Origin: Pyxicephalus adspersus | Taxonomy: Eukaryota; Chordata; Amphibia; Anura; Pyxicephalidae | Length of the DNA: 64,000 nucleotides | Direction: 5' to 3' | Assembly: GCF_032062135.1 (NCBI RefSeq) | Contig: NC_092861.1 | Coordinates: 114,477,565-114,541,564, forward strand | Shown: piece after piece, positions 12,701 through 21,619 of the stretch | Layout: each line of letters begins with the position of its first letter | How positions within the stretch are numbered: the first letter of the stretch is position 1 | Translations under genes and position numbers: made by a program | Notes under the pieces: model-generated | Seen by the model: the letters and a program-made list of their open reading frames with translations, nothing else | Told to the model about the DNA's origin: nothing | The model's database searches: none

Positions 12701-15700
12701 TTATAAATCTCCAACGAATCATGGACATTAGTATTCACTCCCAATTTTCAGCAACTTCATAATGTCATTGTGTTGCTAGTATGCCTTTAGAAAGATACGC
12801 TGTTTAGAAATGTCAGTACCCTCTGCTCTACCTAAATGCTGGTTTATTCTTGCCTGGTTTGGCCTCCATCTTCTGCATTCTACAAGTTAACATTGGTCAG
12901 TTAGGTAGTTCATGTGTAAATGCACAACTTAGCAAAAATCTCCAACACTATCCAAAAGTAATATGTCAGTAAGGCAAACTGAAAGCTTCTGCAGATTTGT
13001 GGATGTGCCTCTGAAAGGTTGAACATTGTATCTGCCAGCAGCTTTTAGTATTTGTCAGGAACCCCCCCCCCCCCCCCCCCACATCTCCATGTAGTGAGGT
13101 TCAGAGTAATTCTCTTTTAGTCTACTAGCATAAAAAATAGATAAATAATAACCTAATTCTGATTTACCTTACCTGACTCCTCATCATTTTCCAGCAGAGG
13201 GCGCCAACCCTCCATTATCTCGTCTACAGGCTCAAGTTCCAAGTGAGGAGCCAGCTGTCACTCAAAGGGGGCGAAACTTCCCCTTTAGTGAAGTCATGAT
13301 GCCAGAACCCACCCACTCTTCCATGGCAGACCTAAGCCTGCAATGGGAAAGTGGGCGGGTTGTGTCCTTCTCCTCACCCAGCTTGGGGGTGCACTGGCCA
13401 GAGCGTGGACCACCAAAACTTTCTCGTGGACCACCAGTTGGCGACCGCTGAGCTCTAGTAAACAAATGAGGACTTCATGAGATGTATCTCTCTGTTGGAT
13501 TCCTTTGTGCTTCCTTTAGGTCAGTGGTCGCCAACCTTTTCAGACCCATGGACCAATAAATTTACTGGCTCCGGACCGCACATGCACAGGGAGCCGGGTG
13601 TCACTCAAAGAAGAAGAAAATTCCCCCATAAGGACGTCATGATGCCAGAACCCCATGATGATGCTAGAACTCTCCCATCGCAGATCTGAGCCACAACCCA
13701 CTCACCGTTCCAAGCCTGCAATCTGTATAGGGGAAATGGTCTGTGGCTCTGGTCGCTGCACCCCCACCGAGGTCCTTCTCATGACCCCGCTCAGGGGCGC
13801 ACCAGCCAGAGCTGCAGAACACCAACATTTTTTTGCAGACCACCGGTTGGCAACCCCTGCTTTAGGTCATATCTATCTTTTATCTAACTGCTTAAGGTCA
13901 TATCTATCTTCTATCCATCTATCTGCTTTAGGTCATATCAGATCTTCACCTTGGATATCACACTGGGATGCCACATTCCTCCCATTTCTGGGGTCTTTTT
14001 GCTACCTTTAGGAAATACTTGACAACCCCCACATTGTTACCCTTTTTAGAGATTTTGAGATACATTATTGGCAATTATTTTCAGACATTTACTGAAACTT
14101 TGTTGCTGATTGTTGCTATGAGATTTTCTATTTACTGCTCTTAGTGTCTTTATTATCCAACTTTATTAGTTACCACCGCAGGACTGGATTTTCAGGTAAC
14201 CCCTTTGGGACTTGCTTTGACTTTGGATGCTATGCTTTTTAACTTGGGGTCCATACATTACCTTCGACATTCATTTGACCACCCTTGCAATATTGTTGCT
14301 CCTCATTATAGTTCACCAAAGCTAACATCTGCTACTAGTTCAGGATATTTATTGTTATTGCTTTGTTGACTTGTAGATTTCTTAGTTGCTGGTATTGTGT
14401 TTTTCATACCCTATTAGTTTACTTCACAAGCTGGCTGGGGTAACCATGACTTTTTCTAGGGATGCTCCACCAGGGGACCACTTTGCTTAAGTTTGCCTTC
14501 ATATTTGCTACCCCAGGTTCAACTATGATCCCCTGCTTTTTCAACTGAGATGGCTGCAAGCAACCTCTACACAATTCCACTGTAGGTCTAATGAATCTCT
14601 GCTGTGTGATGCCTCTATATGCACAACGGGGAAAGATCAAAGTACAAAATTGTTACAAATCAATAAATCAGAGAACATTTCCATCTCTATAATTGGATGG
14701 CCCACAAAGCTACCATTCAGGGTAGTCTCGTTCACATTACATAATTTATTTTCCAAGAACAGAGAGATGTCCAGTGGTAATATCCAGCAATAACAAAAAG
14801 GAAAGCCATCTAGATCCCAGGTCACAAATAGAATCCCTTCATATACAGCTTTATTTATCCATGACCATCAGAACAGAAAAGTCCATTCTGCTTCCCAATC
14901 CCAGTGACAGTTTGTAAAATATACAAAATGAAATTCTAAAGTTCATTTAGGGCAATAGTAAACACAGAATCAAAAGACACACTCTATACACACCATAATC
15001 ACTGTTGGGTTTGGGGGGTTCCTGACCTTATGCACTACCACTGTCTAGATTGCCTCTCTGGACCAGTGTTTGGTTCCTGAACCTGCACCGAAGTGAATGA
15101 GTTTGTCTGCACTTTTATAAATTCCTAGCCCTTGGGATGCTAATGTGCATTCCTTCTTAGCTGCTTCCCTCTACTGTATACCCCAATTGTCCTATTAGTT
15201 ATCAGTGTGAGATGGCAAGAAACATAACTATAGTCCTTACTCTCCCCATGCCCTTCTGACTCCTCCTTAGGGCAACTCACATGAGAGTACTACCCTTTTG
15301 GGTGATGCAAAAGTAAGTTTTGTTTTCAGAATTTACATCCAGAGATGGAACAGGGATCTTTAGAGCCATATATACAAAGATCAAAAACAAAAAAAAAAAA
15401 AGCTACCGCCTTTTTTTAGTTAACACCGTTTGAACAGACTTGTGCCTTATTAGATGACTCCAGGGGTAGAGAGTAGTTATCTTCTATTCCCCAATAAGAT
15501 AAGGATCTGGGCACCTTGTGGGAGGTTTAAGAATGGTAGGAAGGGGTGTCTACATCCTGTTCAAAATCTTCCTAATTAGATCTAATTTATAAAACTCTGA
15601 TGAGATGGTACCTTGTTCCTGTAAGACCACACAAATTAAACCCACAGACCCCTCCAGTTTTTGAGGGCACTGGTAACTAGGTACAGCCCTCCATGTTTAG

Positions 15701-18700
15701 TGGCAATTTATAACCTTATTTATTCAGTAACTCTAAGGTTACTGAATCTATTAATCTAAGGTATTAGTTAATACAGGTTGACAATAAAATATCCGGCAAC
15801 CTCTGGACCTGAGGAGTGCCGGATTTTTGAAAATTCTGCATTTTTGAAGATTATACTTACCTCCACACACAGGCCAGCCTTCCTCTCGACGCACCCACGG
15901 ACATCTGGAACAGTTCAACAGAGCAGGCAGCAGGGACTTCTCAACTGTATTTAGTGTAGCAAGCAAGACCTAACAGCTGTTTCTGGAAAACAGCACCATC
16001 AAAACATAAGTGGCCAAACAGGGTACTACAGTCCATGTATTGAAAATGCGATCAGAACTTCATGCAGGAAAACTGAAGTACCCGGATTATCGATGGCCAG
16101 ATTTTCGATTGTCAACCTATACTCAACAATTATACAATGCCGATCTCGGGCATCCACAGAAGGGGCTTTTCTCCCCCTTGCTAATCTCACACATGCACAG
16201 TGAAGTTTAAACTCTTCCTTTTTTTTTCCCATTTACAGGAAGATACGCCACCAGCTCTCTTTCCTGCTCAGTGCGAGATCAGATTACGCAAGCATAGGAT
16301 GGTGGCACTTGCACCATGCCAGAACAAAGGAGGATTTCAGGATGTTCCTGGACAGAATGATAACCAGGTCTGGAGGGCTTATTTTCATGAATGTTTCACT
16401 TTAATTTCATATATGTTATTGGATGCACACATTACCATCACATGTTACGGGAAGTCCTCCTTCATTCTCTTAGACTACAGTAAATCTAAGCTGAATTAAA
16501 TCATGGCAATGATAAATTCACTTGCACTCCTAATAGCAGTTTAGCATCTTTTCATTGCACATGGGACCATTGGCTTGAATATTTGGAATGCCACTGTTCC
16601 ATATCTTCAACCTCCTTCCTTGTCCAATCATCTTTATTGTAATAATGTTCTCTATTTTCTACAAATGCTTTTTAGAATTTATTACCCTGTTTTATATATT
16701 TAAAATCTTGTTTTCCAGATGTTTATGTTATTGTACCTTATTATACGATGAGTTAATGAAAAGGAATTAAATCTAACAGAGTTATTTGTATGTTGCTTCA
16801 CACAGATACATACCTGCCAAGTTCAGTATATATTAGGTAATTTTAGAAATCAGCCCATACATGTATGAATAAAGAAACATGTAATACAGGTTTCCAAAGC
16901 AATCATTATGTATTATTTAGGCATGACTCAATGGGAGGATTAAAATGAAACATATACAAATTATTTGATTTCCCTGTGCTGAATAGTTTTTTAAAGAGCT
17001 GACATTTATTTTACAGTTATGGATGTTAATAAAAATATTGTAGCTCATGACTGCTGGTAATTTCATTAGGTAATAACTAAAATTATTGATTCGTGATTGC
17101 AATTTTTTTATTTATATATTGGTTTTAAATATATTATTTACACTGGTCAACAAACATTTTCTTGCCAAACAGATTAAATTCATTTTAGGTTATGTTTGAT
17201 GCACAGACTCCAAATATGGTATTGGTTTTTCTAGATTGACTCTAGTTTTTGAAATAATGACCTCCATAATAACCTCATAGAAAACTAATGAAACACGAAA
17301 ATTAAGCAAAATTAAACTAGATTTGCATACGTATACAGAATTACATTTTTGAAATACTTAATGTCAATATATTCTTTATTCAGTATATTTACAGGACTAA
17401 TCACAAAGAAGTCATTAAAAAACTGCGTTTGTATGAATTCCTTTTATGCTGATGATCAGTACAATCATGTTGAAGGCTTGGCCAAGGTTTTCTGGAAATT
17501 TTTGCAAATGGCTATGGAGATAGTGTTTCTTTATGCTCATAGTAGCACCCAAATTTTTAAAGTTTAAGAGCAAGTTTTGTACCAGTTCTTCATACTTTTG
17601 TGCTTTATGGTTACCCAAAAAGTGCTTGACAACCATGACATAGCTGTGCTAGGCAGAAGCTTCACTATCAGTCATGAAATTTGAATCATGTATCAGTTTC
17701 CAAATCTGGGGTCCATCAAGGATTCCTGCTTTTAATTTTTCAGTACTCAATCCAGGGAAGAATCTACAATTGTATTTGAAGCAATCATCGTCCTTGTTCA
17801 GAGTTCTAACAAATTTCTTCTAATCCCAACTTTATGAGTAGTGGAGGGAGAATGATTTTTTCTTTGTCAACCATTGGCCCATTATAGATGTTCACTGCAC
17901 CTTTTTTCCAGTGATCCTGCTTTGCTCTACTGTCCCACAAGCAGATGAAACATGGGCACTTTGTGTATCCACTTTCCTGTCCAAGTAGGAAGTTCACCAT
18001 TTTTAAATCAACACATATGGACCATTGGTGTTCATGATAGCAAAGCTTTTGTAAGACCATGTTTATATTTTTATATTCTTCTTTAAGTTTTGATGAGTGA
18101 CCAACTGAAATTGATGCATAGCAGTTGCCATTATGCAGTAAAACAGATTTCAAACTTCTGCTCGGTACTCCCAAATGGGCTAGTAGTCCAGGGATGTTAC
18201 AACAGTACATGAATTCCCAATCTTCACTGAAATATGGTAGGAGTGTCACCTCTCGTCCTATAAACCGTTATTTTAACTTACGGTCTCAAACAGTTCTTTT
18301 CTTTTAGCTTGGATGCTAAAAGTTCAGATGCTTGTTTTGACAGACTTAGGTCTGACTTAGTAAATCATTGAGCTCTTCTTGGGAGAACTGCTGGTTTGAT
18401 GAAACACTGGATTACACTCCAAACCCTGTATATCCTCCATGACGGCTACAGGAATATCAGGGAGTGCACTGAATACTGGTATGGGAACATCAGCATCATG
18501 CAGCACAGGTCGTCTTGTTGATTCTAAATCAGGATACTCCTACTTGTTCTTCTTGTAACAATTGAAAACTTTTACTTTCACAGCACAAAGATAACACTCA
18601 TTATGATGATTTTTGGGCTCTCGCCATACCATATGTACAGCAAATTTCAAATTTTTCAGTTTTCCATTTTTCCACTGACGTAGACACTCTACACAAGTTT

Positions 18701-20133
18701 TGCATACCATATGGGGAGCCCAATACTTATCTTGGTCCCCCAGTTTAATACAAAAATATGCAAGATATGCTTGTTTCACAAATTCTGTAATGTTTCTTTT
18801 TGCTGAGAATATTCACCACAAATGTAGCAAAATACATCAGGGTCAATAAAACAACTTCTTCTTGAAGAACTCATATTTCTGTAAAAAATAAAATAGATGA
18901 ATAAAAAGAAGGCAAATGGAAGTTTCATAAATTAATGCTACATTTAATATATAAAATGCAAACCATCGGTGTAAATGAAGATTGATAATAATATGATGTG
19001 TTAACATCTGTTGTTGGTAGAATAGTCTATTCAGATTCCTGTATCACAAGAACTAGAGCCAATCCAATTAAACTGATGTCAATTCTGGATTCAGCAGATG
19101 TGGAATACACCAAATATATTAAAAAATCCTTGGCGAGTGAAAATTTTTTTGTTGAGCTGTGTTATAGATAAATATACTTATCACCCATGCATGCATTTAT
19201 TTATATATAATATTCTGTATCCAAACTTCAATTTAATGTTATTTTTCATACTTGACTTCATACTTTGACTTTTTTTTATGTATTACTTTACTAGTCTTTC
19301 TGTAAAAGCAACTGGACAAAGCAGCATAACCATGCAGTGCTGAGTTGCAAACTTTAAGAATAATGGTTTCATAGAATGTTGTGAACTGCAGAAAAAGGAA
19401 TATTTCATTTTTATAATAAATCTGAGGCAGACTTATTATAAAAATAAAACCCTGTCATTAAAATATGGCTTTTATTTTTAAAATGAGGAGGTATAACAAA
19501 CCACAGGCTGCTCAATATGTGCATAAAGTTTAGCGATAACCCTAGGAAACTAATTTTCTAGAAAATAAATTTTCAAAGAAATATTAGAGAAGTATTTGGA
19601 AGAGATAATGAAGTGTTAAAAAACACATTATAGTTTTTTTATTTTCTAATAGTTTTTAATTTCTAAAGTATGCTTTTTCAAAACCACATGTTTTGTTAGG
19701 TGATTATTTTTCAAGAATCACCCAACATCTTGCTTTAGTCTATTTATAAATAGTGAATCTAACATTGGAAAATCAATTACTGCCATTGAAACACATTGAT
19801 TTGGAAGATTTTCCACAGGGGAATATTTCAGTAAAAGTCAGATTCACTGTTTTATAAATAAACCCAAAAGTAAATTTTCGCAAATCACTTTTTGAAGTAC
19901 ATAAAGATTACAATACTAGTTTTCTTTTTGAAAAGGCTTACCTGTTTCATAACATATTTCAGTCGATCAGAATCCATGACAGTGGTTTTAAGGACGCTTG
20001 GCTTACATGGAATAAGATCTTTGTATATCACCGGAGTAAAATTCTTGATGGCATATTGAAAATCGCTGGACTTTCGTCGTTCTTCTAAAATATCTTCAAA
20101 GGCCTCTCCTTTGTTGCCTTTAATCTCCCTCAG
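767..20133 (-). CDS. gnpat: GNPAT-like dihydroxyacetone-phosphate acyltransferase (12 exons seen, both ends missing)
   Basis: GNPAT acylates dihydroxyacetone phosphate in peroxisomes, the first step of ether-lipid and plasmalogen synthesis. Twelve exons on the minus strand join in phase to 589 open codons: 20133-19942, 12623-12447, 11615-11486, 10640-10513, 9723-9648, 7535-7384, 4625-4495, 3737-3514, 2839-2597, 1518-1439, 1248-1114, 866-767. Visible motifs (residues counted from the first seen exon) are FEDILEERR (12-20), acyltransferase motif I HRSYID (139-144), GAFFIRRTF, motif III EGQRSR (220-225) and motif [10 protein letters not shown]. The human protein has 680 residues, so about 30 N-terminal residues and the C-terminal exon(s) with the expected PTS1 signal are absent from what I can see. 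Family membership is sure. Orthologue versus amphibian paralogue is open, because several stretches that I recall as fixed in vertebrate GNPAT are changed here. Confidence 0.92.
1114..1248 (-). CDS. gnpat: GNPAT-like exon
   Basis: There are 45 codons, phase 0 at both ends, with acceptor atttctggcag and donor gtatga. It encodes [15 protein letters not shown] and PVLKGYQ, aligning with human DFEEGCYLLCKSEAI and PFVESYQ. Confidence 0.92.
1439..1518 (-). CDS. gnpat: GNPAT-like exon
   Basis: There are 80 bases, phase 1 to phase 0, with acceptor ctctgtttcag and donor gtgaga. It encodes [17 protein letters not shown], matching human FRFLRDVFADEFIFLPG. Confidence 0.93.
1519..2596. other. GNPAT-like intron, no recognised element
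   Basis: AT-rich unique-looking sequence. I saw no repeat, RNA gene or exon in it beyond the flanking splice sites. Confidence 0.4.
2597..2839 (-). CDS. gnpat: GNPAT-like exon
   Basis: There are 243 bases, phase 1 to phase 1, with acceptor tatatttcag and donor gtatga. It encodes [17 protein letters not shown] and [19 protein letters not shown], aligning with human ILLHSNIASLVKDQVIL and SAYRNQLLNIFVRPSLVAV. Confidence 0.95.
2907..2971. repeat. half of a foldback element, family C
   Basis: One arm only of the family whose arms read cctgatttattaaagctctc, caaggctgg, then gtgaagctgggtg. Fuller copies are at 9053-9250 and 21400-21618. Confidence 0.65.
3514..3737 (-). CDS. gnpat: GNPAT-like exon
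   Basis: There are 224 bases, phase 2 to phase 1, with acceptor ccatgacag and donor gtatgt. It contains [18 protein letters not shown] and [17 protein letters not shown], matching human VAYKMELLQIENMVLSPW and [17 protein letters not shown]. Confidence 0.95.
4408..4437. repeat. (AT)n microsatellite
   Basis: About 14 uninterrupted AT units just downstream (in gene sense) of a GNPAT-like exon donor. Confidence 0.9.
4495..4625 (-). CDS. gnpat: GNPAT-like exon
   Basis: There are 131 bases, phase 0 to phase 2, with acceptor ttttccttgtag and donor gtactg. It encodes [20 protein letters not shown] and [19 protein letters not shown], aligning with human [20 protein letters not shown] and DPVSLRSLAAGRMSRSSYN. 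Confidence 0.95.
5046..6441. mobile_element. family B foldback transposon interrupted by a second element
   Basis: The left end TAAGGCTGGGTCTACATGAA and the right end, reverse-complemented TTAGGCTTAGTCTACATGGA, form terminal inverted repeats. The arms are built of repeated cgtttata/aaacgc motifs. An unrelated element (5251-6070) splits the two arms. Other B copies are at 34177-34765 and 34766-35068. Confidence 0.7.
5251..6070. mobile_element. family D foldback element nested in family B
   Basis: It begins with a short hairpin (aaccctttcagggaatgagt, then gtattccctgaaagggtt). The mirror sequence, gtatgagtaaggggttttat then gtacccctgtactcattccc, stands at the far end. The middle carries a second inverted pair, tgacaggatgattcccaggg and ccctgggaatcattctgcca. 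A partial copy is at 25975-26490. Confidence 0.65.
6442..7383. other. GNPAT-like intron, no recognised element
   Basis: No exon, RNA gene or repeat recognised. The short plus-strand ORFs here show no protein I recognise. Confidence 0.4.
7384..7535 (-). CDS. gnpat: GNPAT-like exon with motif IV
   Basis: There are 152 bases, phase 1 to phase 0, with acceptor ttttcttttcag and donor gtaaga. It encodes [32 protein letters not shown] and [10 protein letters not shown], the best conserved part of the gene and nearly identical to human GNPAT. Confidence 0.97.
7906..7992. repeat. short foldback element, family C
   Basis: gggcctgattt at the left and aaatcaggccc at the right close a palindrome with the family's aagtgtatcctctccagcct core. 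The central part is deleted. Confidence 0.7.
8811..9030 (-). other. unidentified exon-like open stretch in a GNPAT-like intron
   Basis: On the minus strand the frame is open for about 70 codons between an acceptor-like cttatctag and a donor-like caa/gtaaaa. The peptide (for example [20 protein letters not shown] and [17 protein letters not shown]) looks protein-like in composition. I do not recognise it, and GNPAT does not need it. It may be an exon fragment of another gene copied here. Confidence 0.25.
9053..9250. repeat. foldback element, family C
   Basis: A palindrome of about 200 bases: arms with tttcatcagtgaagctgggt, ccaaacctggaatgg and their reverse complements around a loop at about 9150. 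It is closely similar to 21400-21618. Confidence 0.8.
9648..9723 (-). CDS. gnpat: GNPAT-like exon with altered motif III
   Basis: There are 76 bases, phase 0 to phase 1, with acceptor ctttcttttacag and donor gtatgt. The peptide contains [14 protein letters not shown] where human GNPAT has VEFFLEGTRSRSAK. The substrate-binding Arg and the E-G pair are kept and the Thr between them is Gln. The exon is open and correctly spliced in phase. Confidence 0.92.
9747..9784. repeat. (TA)n microsatellite
   Basis: TA repeats broken by two TG units, directly upstream (in gene sense) of the motif III exon's acceptor region. Confidence 0.9.
10513..10640 (-). CDS. gnpat: GNPAT-like exon with motif II
   Basis: There are 128 bases, phase 1 to phase 0, with acceptor ctttctatag and donor gtcagt. 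It encodes [19 protein letters not shown] and EYVKTMLR. Its first part, [17 protein letters not shown], differs sharply from human DFLGMKMVGELLRMSGA, although the second half is almost identical. Confidence 0.95.
11486..11615 (-). CDS. gnpat: GNPAT-like exon with acyltransferase motif I
   Basis: There are 130 bases, entering in phase 0 and leaving in phase 1, with acceptor cctgttctgcag and donor gtaatt. It encodes [15 protein letters not shown], the H-x4-D catalytic motif of glycerolipid acyltransferases, followed by IPVIAAGE. The catalytic His and Asp are both present. Confidence 0.96.
11839..11861. repeat. (AT)n microsatellite
   Basis: About ten AT units inside a GNPAT-like intron. Confidence 0.85.
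12447..12623 (-). CDS. gnpat: GNPAT-like exon
   Basis: There are 59 codons, phase 0 at both ends, with acceptor ctcatttaaag and donor gtaagt. It contains [17 protein letters not shown] and LNVEGIQK, which align with human SEILDEMSHKLRLGAIR and VNEEGIQK. The intron before it is 7.3 kb, the longest inside this gene. Confidence 0.93.
13062..13080. repeat. poly-C run
   Basis: A run of 19 C on the plus strand in the largest GNPAT-like intron. Confidence 0.9.
13250..13452. mobile_element. partial hAT-type miniature element
   Basis: It shares order and orientation with the element at 13522-13859: gtcactcaaa, then gtcatgatgccagaaccc, then a closing accaccagttggcgaccgct. The left end is not clear, so it is probably truncated. 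Confidence 0.6.
13522..13859. mobile_element. hAT-type miniature element with perfect 8-bp target duplication
   Basis: It begins CAGTGGTCGCCAACC and ends GGTTGGCAACCCCTG, which are inverted hAT-type termini. Both flanks carry ctttaggt (13514-13521 and 13860-13867), an exact 8-bp duplication. No open frame of interest. Confidence 0.85.
13870..15770. other. GNPAT-like intron, no recognised element
   Basis: There are imperfect repeats of ggtcatatctatctt at about 13865-13945 and nothing else that I can name. Longer ORFs here do not look like proteins. Confidence 0.35.
15772..16123. mobile_element. mariner-like miniature element
   Basis: Left end tacaggttgacaataaaata and right end, reverse-complemented, tataggttgacaatcgaaaa form inverted repeats followed by ccgg-containing sequence on both sides. 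TA stands at each border, consistent with a TA target site. Confidence 0.6.
17141..19161 (-). mobile_element. 2.0 kb DNA transposon with decayed zinc-finger ORF
   Basis: Termini CACTGGTCAACAAAC and, reverse-complemented, CACAGCTCAACAAAA are inverted repeats whose similarity extends more than 100 bases inward (shared gactctagtt/ggctctagtt). The minus-strand ORF remnant runs from an ATG at 18874 to about 17400. I recognise the protein as one copied many times in metazoan genomes and usually annotated as uncharacterised. I cannot assign its superfamily. Confidence 0.75.
17400..18874 (-). pseudogene. broken transposon ORF (CYICGEY zinc-finger family)
   Basis: Starts [20 protein letters not shown], then shifts frame near 18780. 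It continues with [20 protein letters not shown] and C-x2-C pairs (18540-18779). After more breaks come [20 protein letters not shown] and [17 protein letters not shown] (17806-18249) and FPENLGQ (17415-17636). The order matches the intact family proteins, so this is one decayed copy rather than chance ORFs. Several frameshifts and stops make it non-functional. Confidence 0.75.
19942..20133 (-). CDS. gnpat: GNPAT-like exon (first one found)
   Basis: There are 64 codons, phase 0 at both ends, with acceptor ttgctttag and donor gtaagc. The reading contains [20 protein letters not shown] and YKDLIPCKP, matching human FEDILEERR and TPCKP near residues 35-60. There is no start codon at the expected place, so at least one upstream coding exon exists. 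Confidence 0.93.
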
Positions 20134-20849
20134 CTAAAGCAAAAAATAAATAAATTACAATACACATACAGAAAATAAAAATGAGTAAGCAATGCACTCA
20201 AAATAAAATGAAAGCCTTATATCACAATCTACTTAGGAGGTATAGAGTCATAGGTATAGAGGTAAAGAAACTGGTTGTATTAACAAAGAATTAAAAAAAA
20301 GTTCCAGATAATAGAGGTAAATTATTTAAACAATGGAGAATATATCACAAACCATGACTTTTTGTAAAATAAATATTCTATAAACATAGCAAATTAAAAA
20401 AAAAAAAATAAGGTCTGATATCATTGAGAGAACCAATACATATGGAAAGCACTTTCACTTTTTTGCAATTACATGGAAGTCACTACACAACAGAATGGTG
20501 AAAATGAAAAGTCCCCTTTCTTTGTTTATTTTTTATTGTTTTTTTATTGAACTTTATTTTTGTATTTAATGGAGGCCGTTATGTGTTAGCATGATGCAGG
20601 TGACAGACACTCTTTAGGTCTTGATGTCTCTTTCATTTACGTTTCTGGCCACCAGCAACCAGAACCTTGACAGCCACGATCCTTCAAGTACTCAAAGCAC
20701 AGAAATAGGAATGGCAAATACTTGGTAAGTTTAAAATAATGTTAATGATAATACCAGAGGTGCCCTGGTAGAAAAGATTGTTCAGCTTTGTATGTTTTCA
20801 TAAAATGGTATTTATTGGTGAAAGGCAAATAAAAATTACCATCTATGAG

Positions 20850-21055
20850 CTTGAGAGCTTTTTTAAAGCTCTTCAAGGCTGGTGAAGATAGACCATTATA
20901 GGTGATCCAGCAAACATTGAATGGATTTCCTTAAATCATTTGCAAATATTTGGCAAATGTTTTCAAACCTGGACACAATCCATTCCAGGTTTGCTGGATC
21001 ACCCAGTTTCTCCCATGTCTTCTCCAGGCTTGGAGAGCTTTGATAAATCAGGCCC
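20850..21055. repeat. foldback element, family C
   Basis: Left arm aaagctcttcaaggctgg and ggtgatccagcaaac; right arm gtttgctggatcacccag and gataaatcaggccc. The palindrome is less perfect than its neighbour at 21400. Confidence 0.7.
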
Positions 21056-21399
21056 AATGCGTTTTTTGCATGTGTGACATTAAAATAGTTACCCCTAGTC
21101 TATACTCCTAGTCTGATTAACTTAGAGGGTAACACCAGGGAGGTTAAAATTAATATTACCAGGACTTTTTAAAATTAAAATGTTGCTTTCCTCTTCTGTA
21201 TGTAATCACCTTAGGCTCATCTCTCAGGATAATGGTACAGAGAATAGCACACACATCACTACATGAGCGCAGTACAATGCACTTCAAACACAACAATCAC
21301 ATTCAAGGTAACGTACTATCAACTAATACCTAAATTATCACTAAACATGTTGTGCCACTTTCCAGCTCTGAATATCTAAAACTTGATCACCTATACTAT

Positions 21400-21618
21400 G
21401 GGCCCAATTTATTAAAGCTCTCCAAGGCTGGAGAAGATACACTTTCATCAGTGAAGCTGGGTGATCCACCAAACCTGGAATGGATCTGGTCCAGGATTGA
21501 AAACATTTGCTAGTACATAGCAAAAAACTGAAGAAACCTGTTCCAGGTTTGCTGGATTATCCAGCTTCACTGATGATGTATCTACTCCAGTCTTGGTGAG
21601 CTTTAATATATCAGGCCC
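21400..21618. repeat. foldback element, family C
   Basis: gggcccaatttattaaagct and, at the right, agctttaatatatcaggccc enclose arms with gtgaagctgggtgatcc and its inverse. Near-identical in layout to 9053-9250. Confidence 0.8.
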
Positions 21619-21619
21619 T

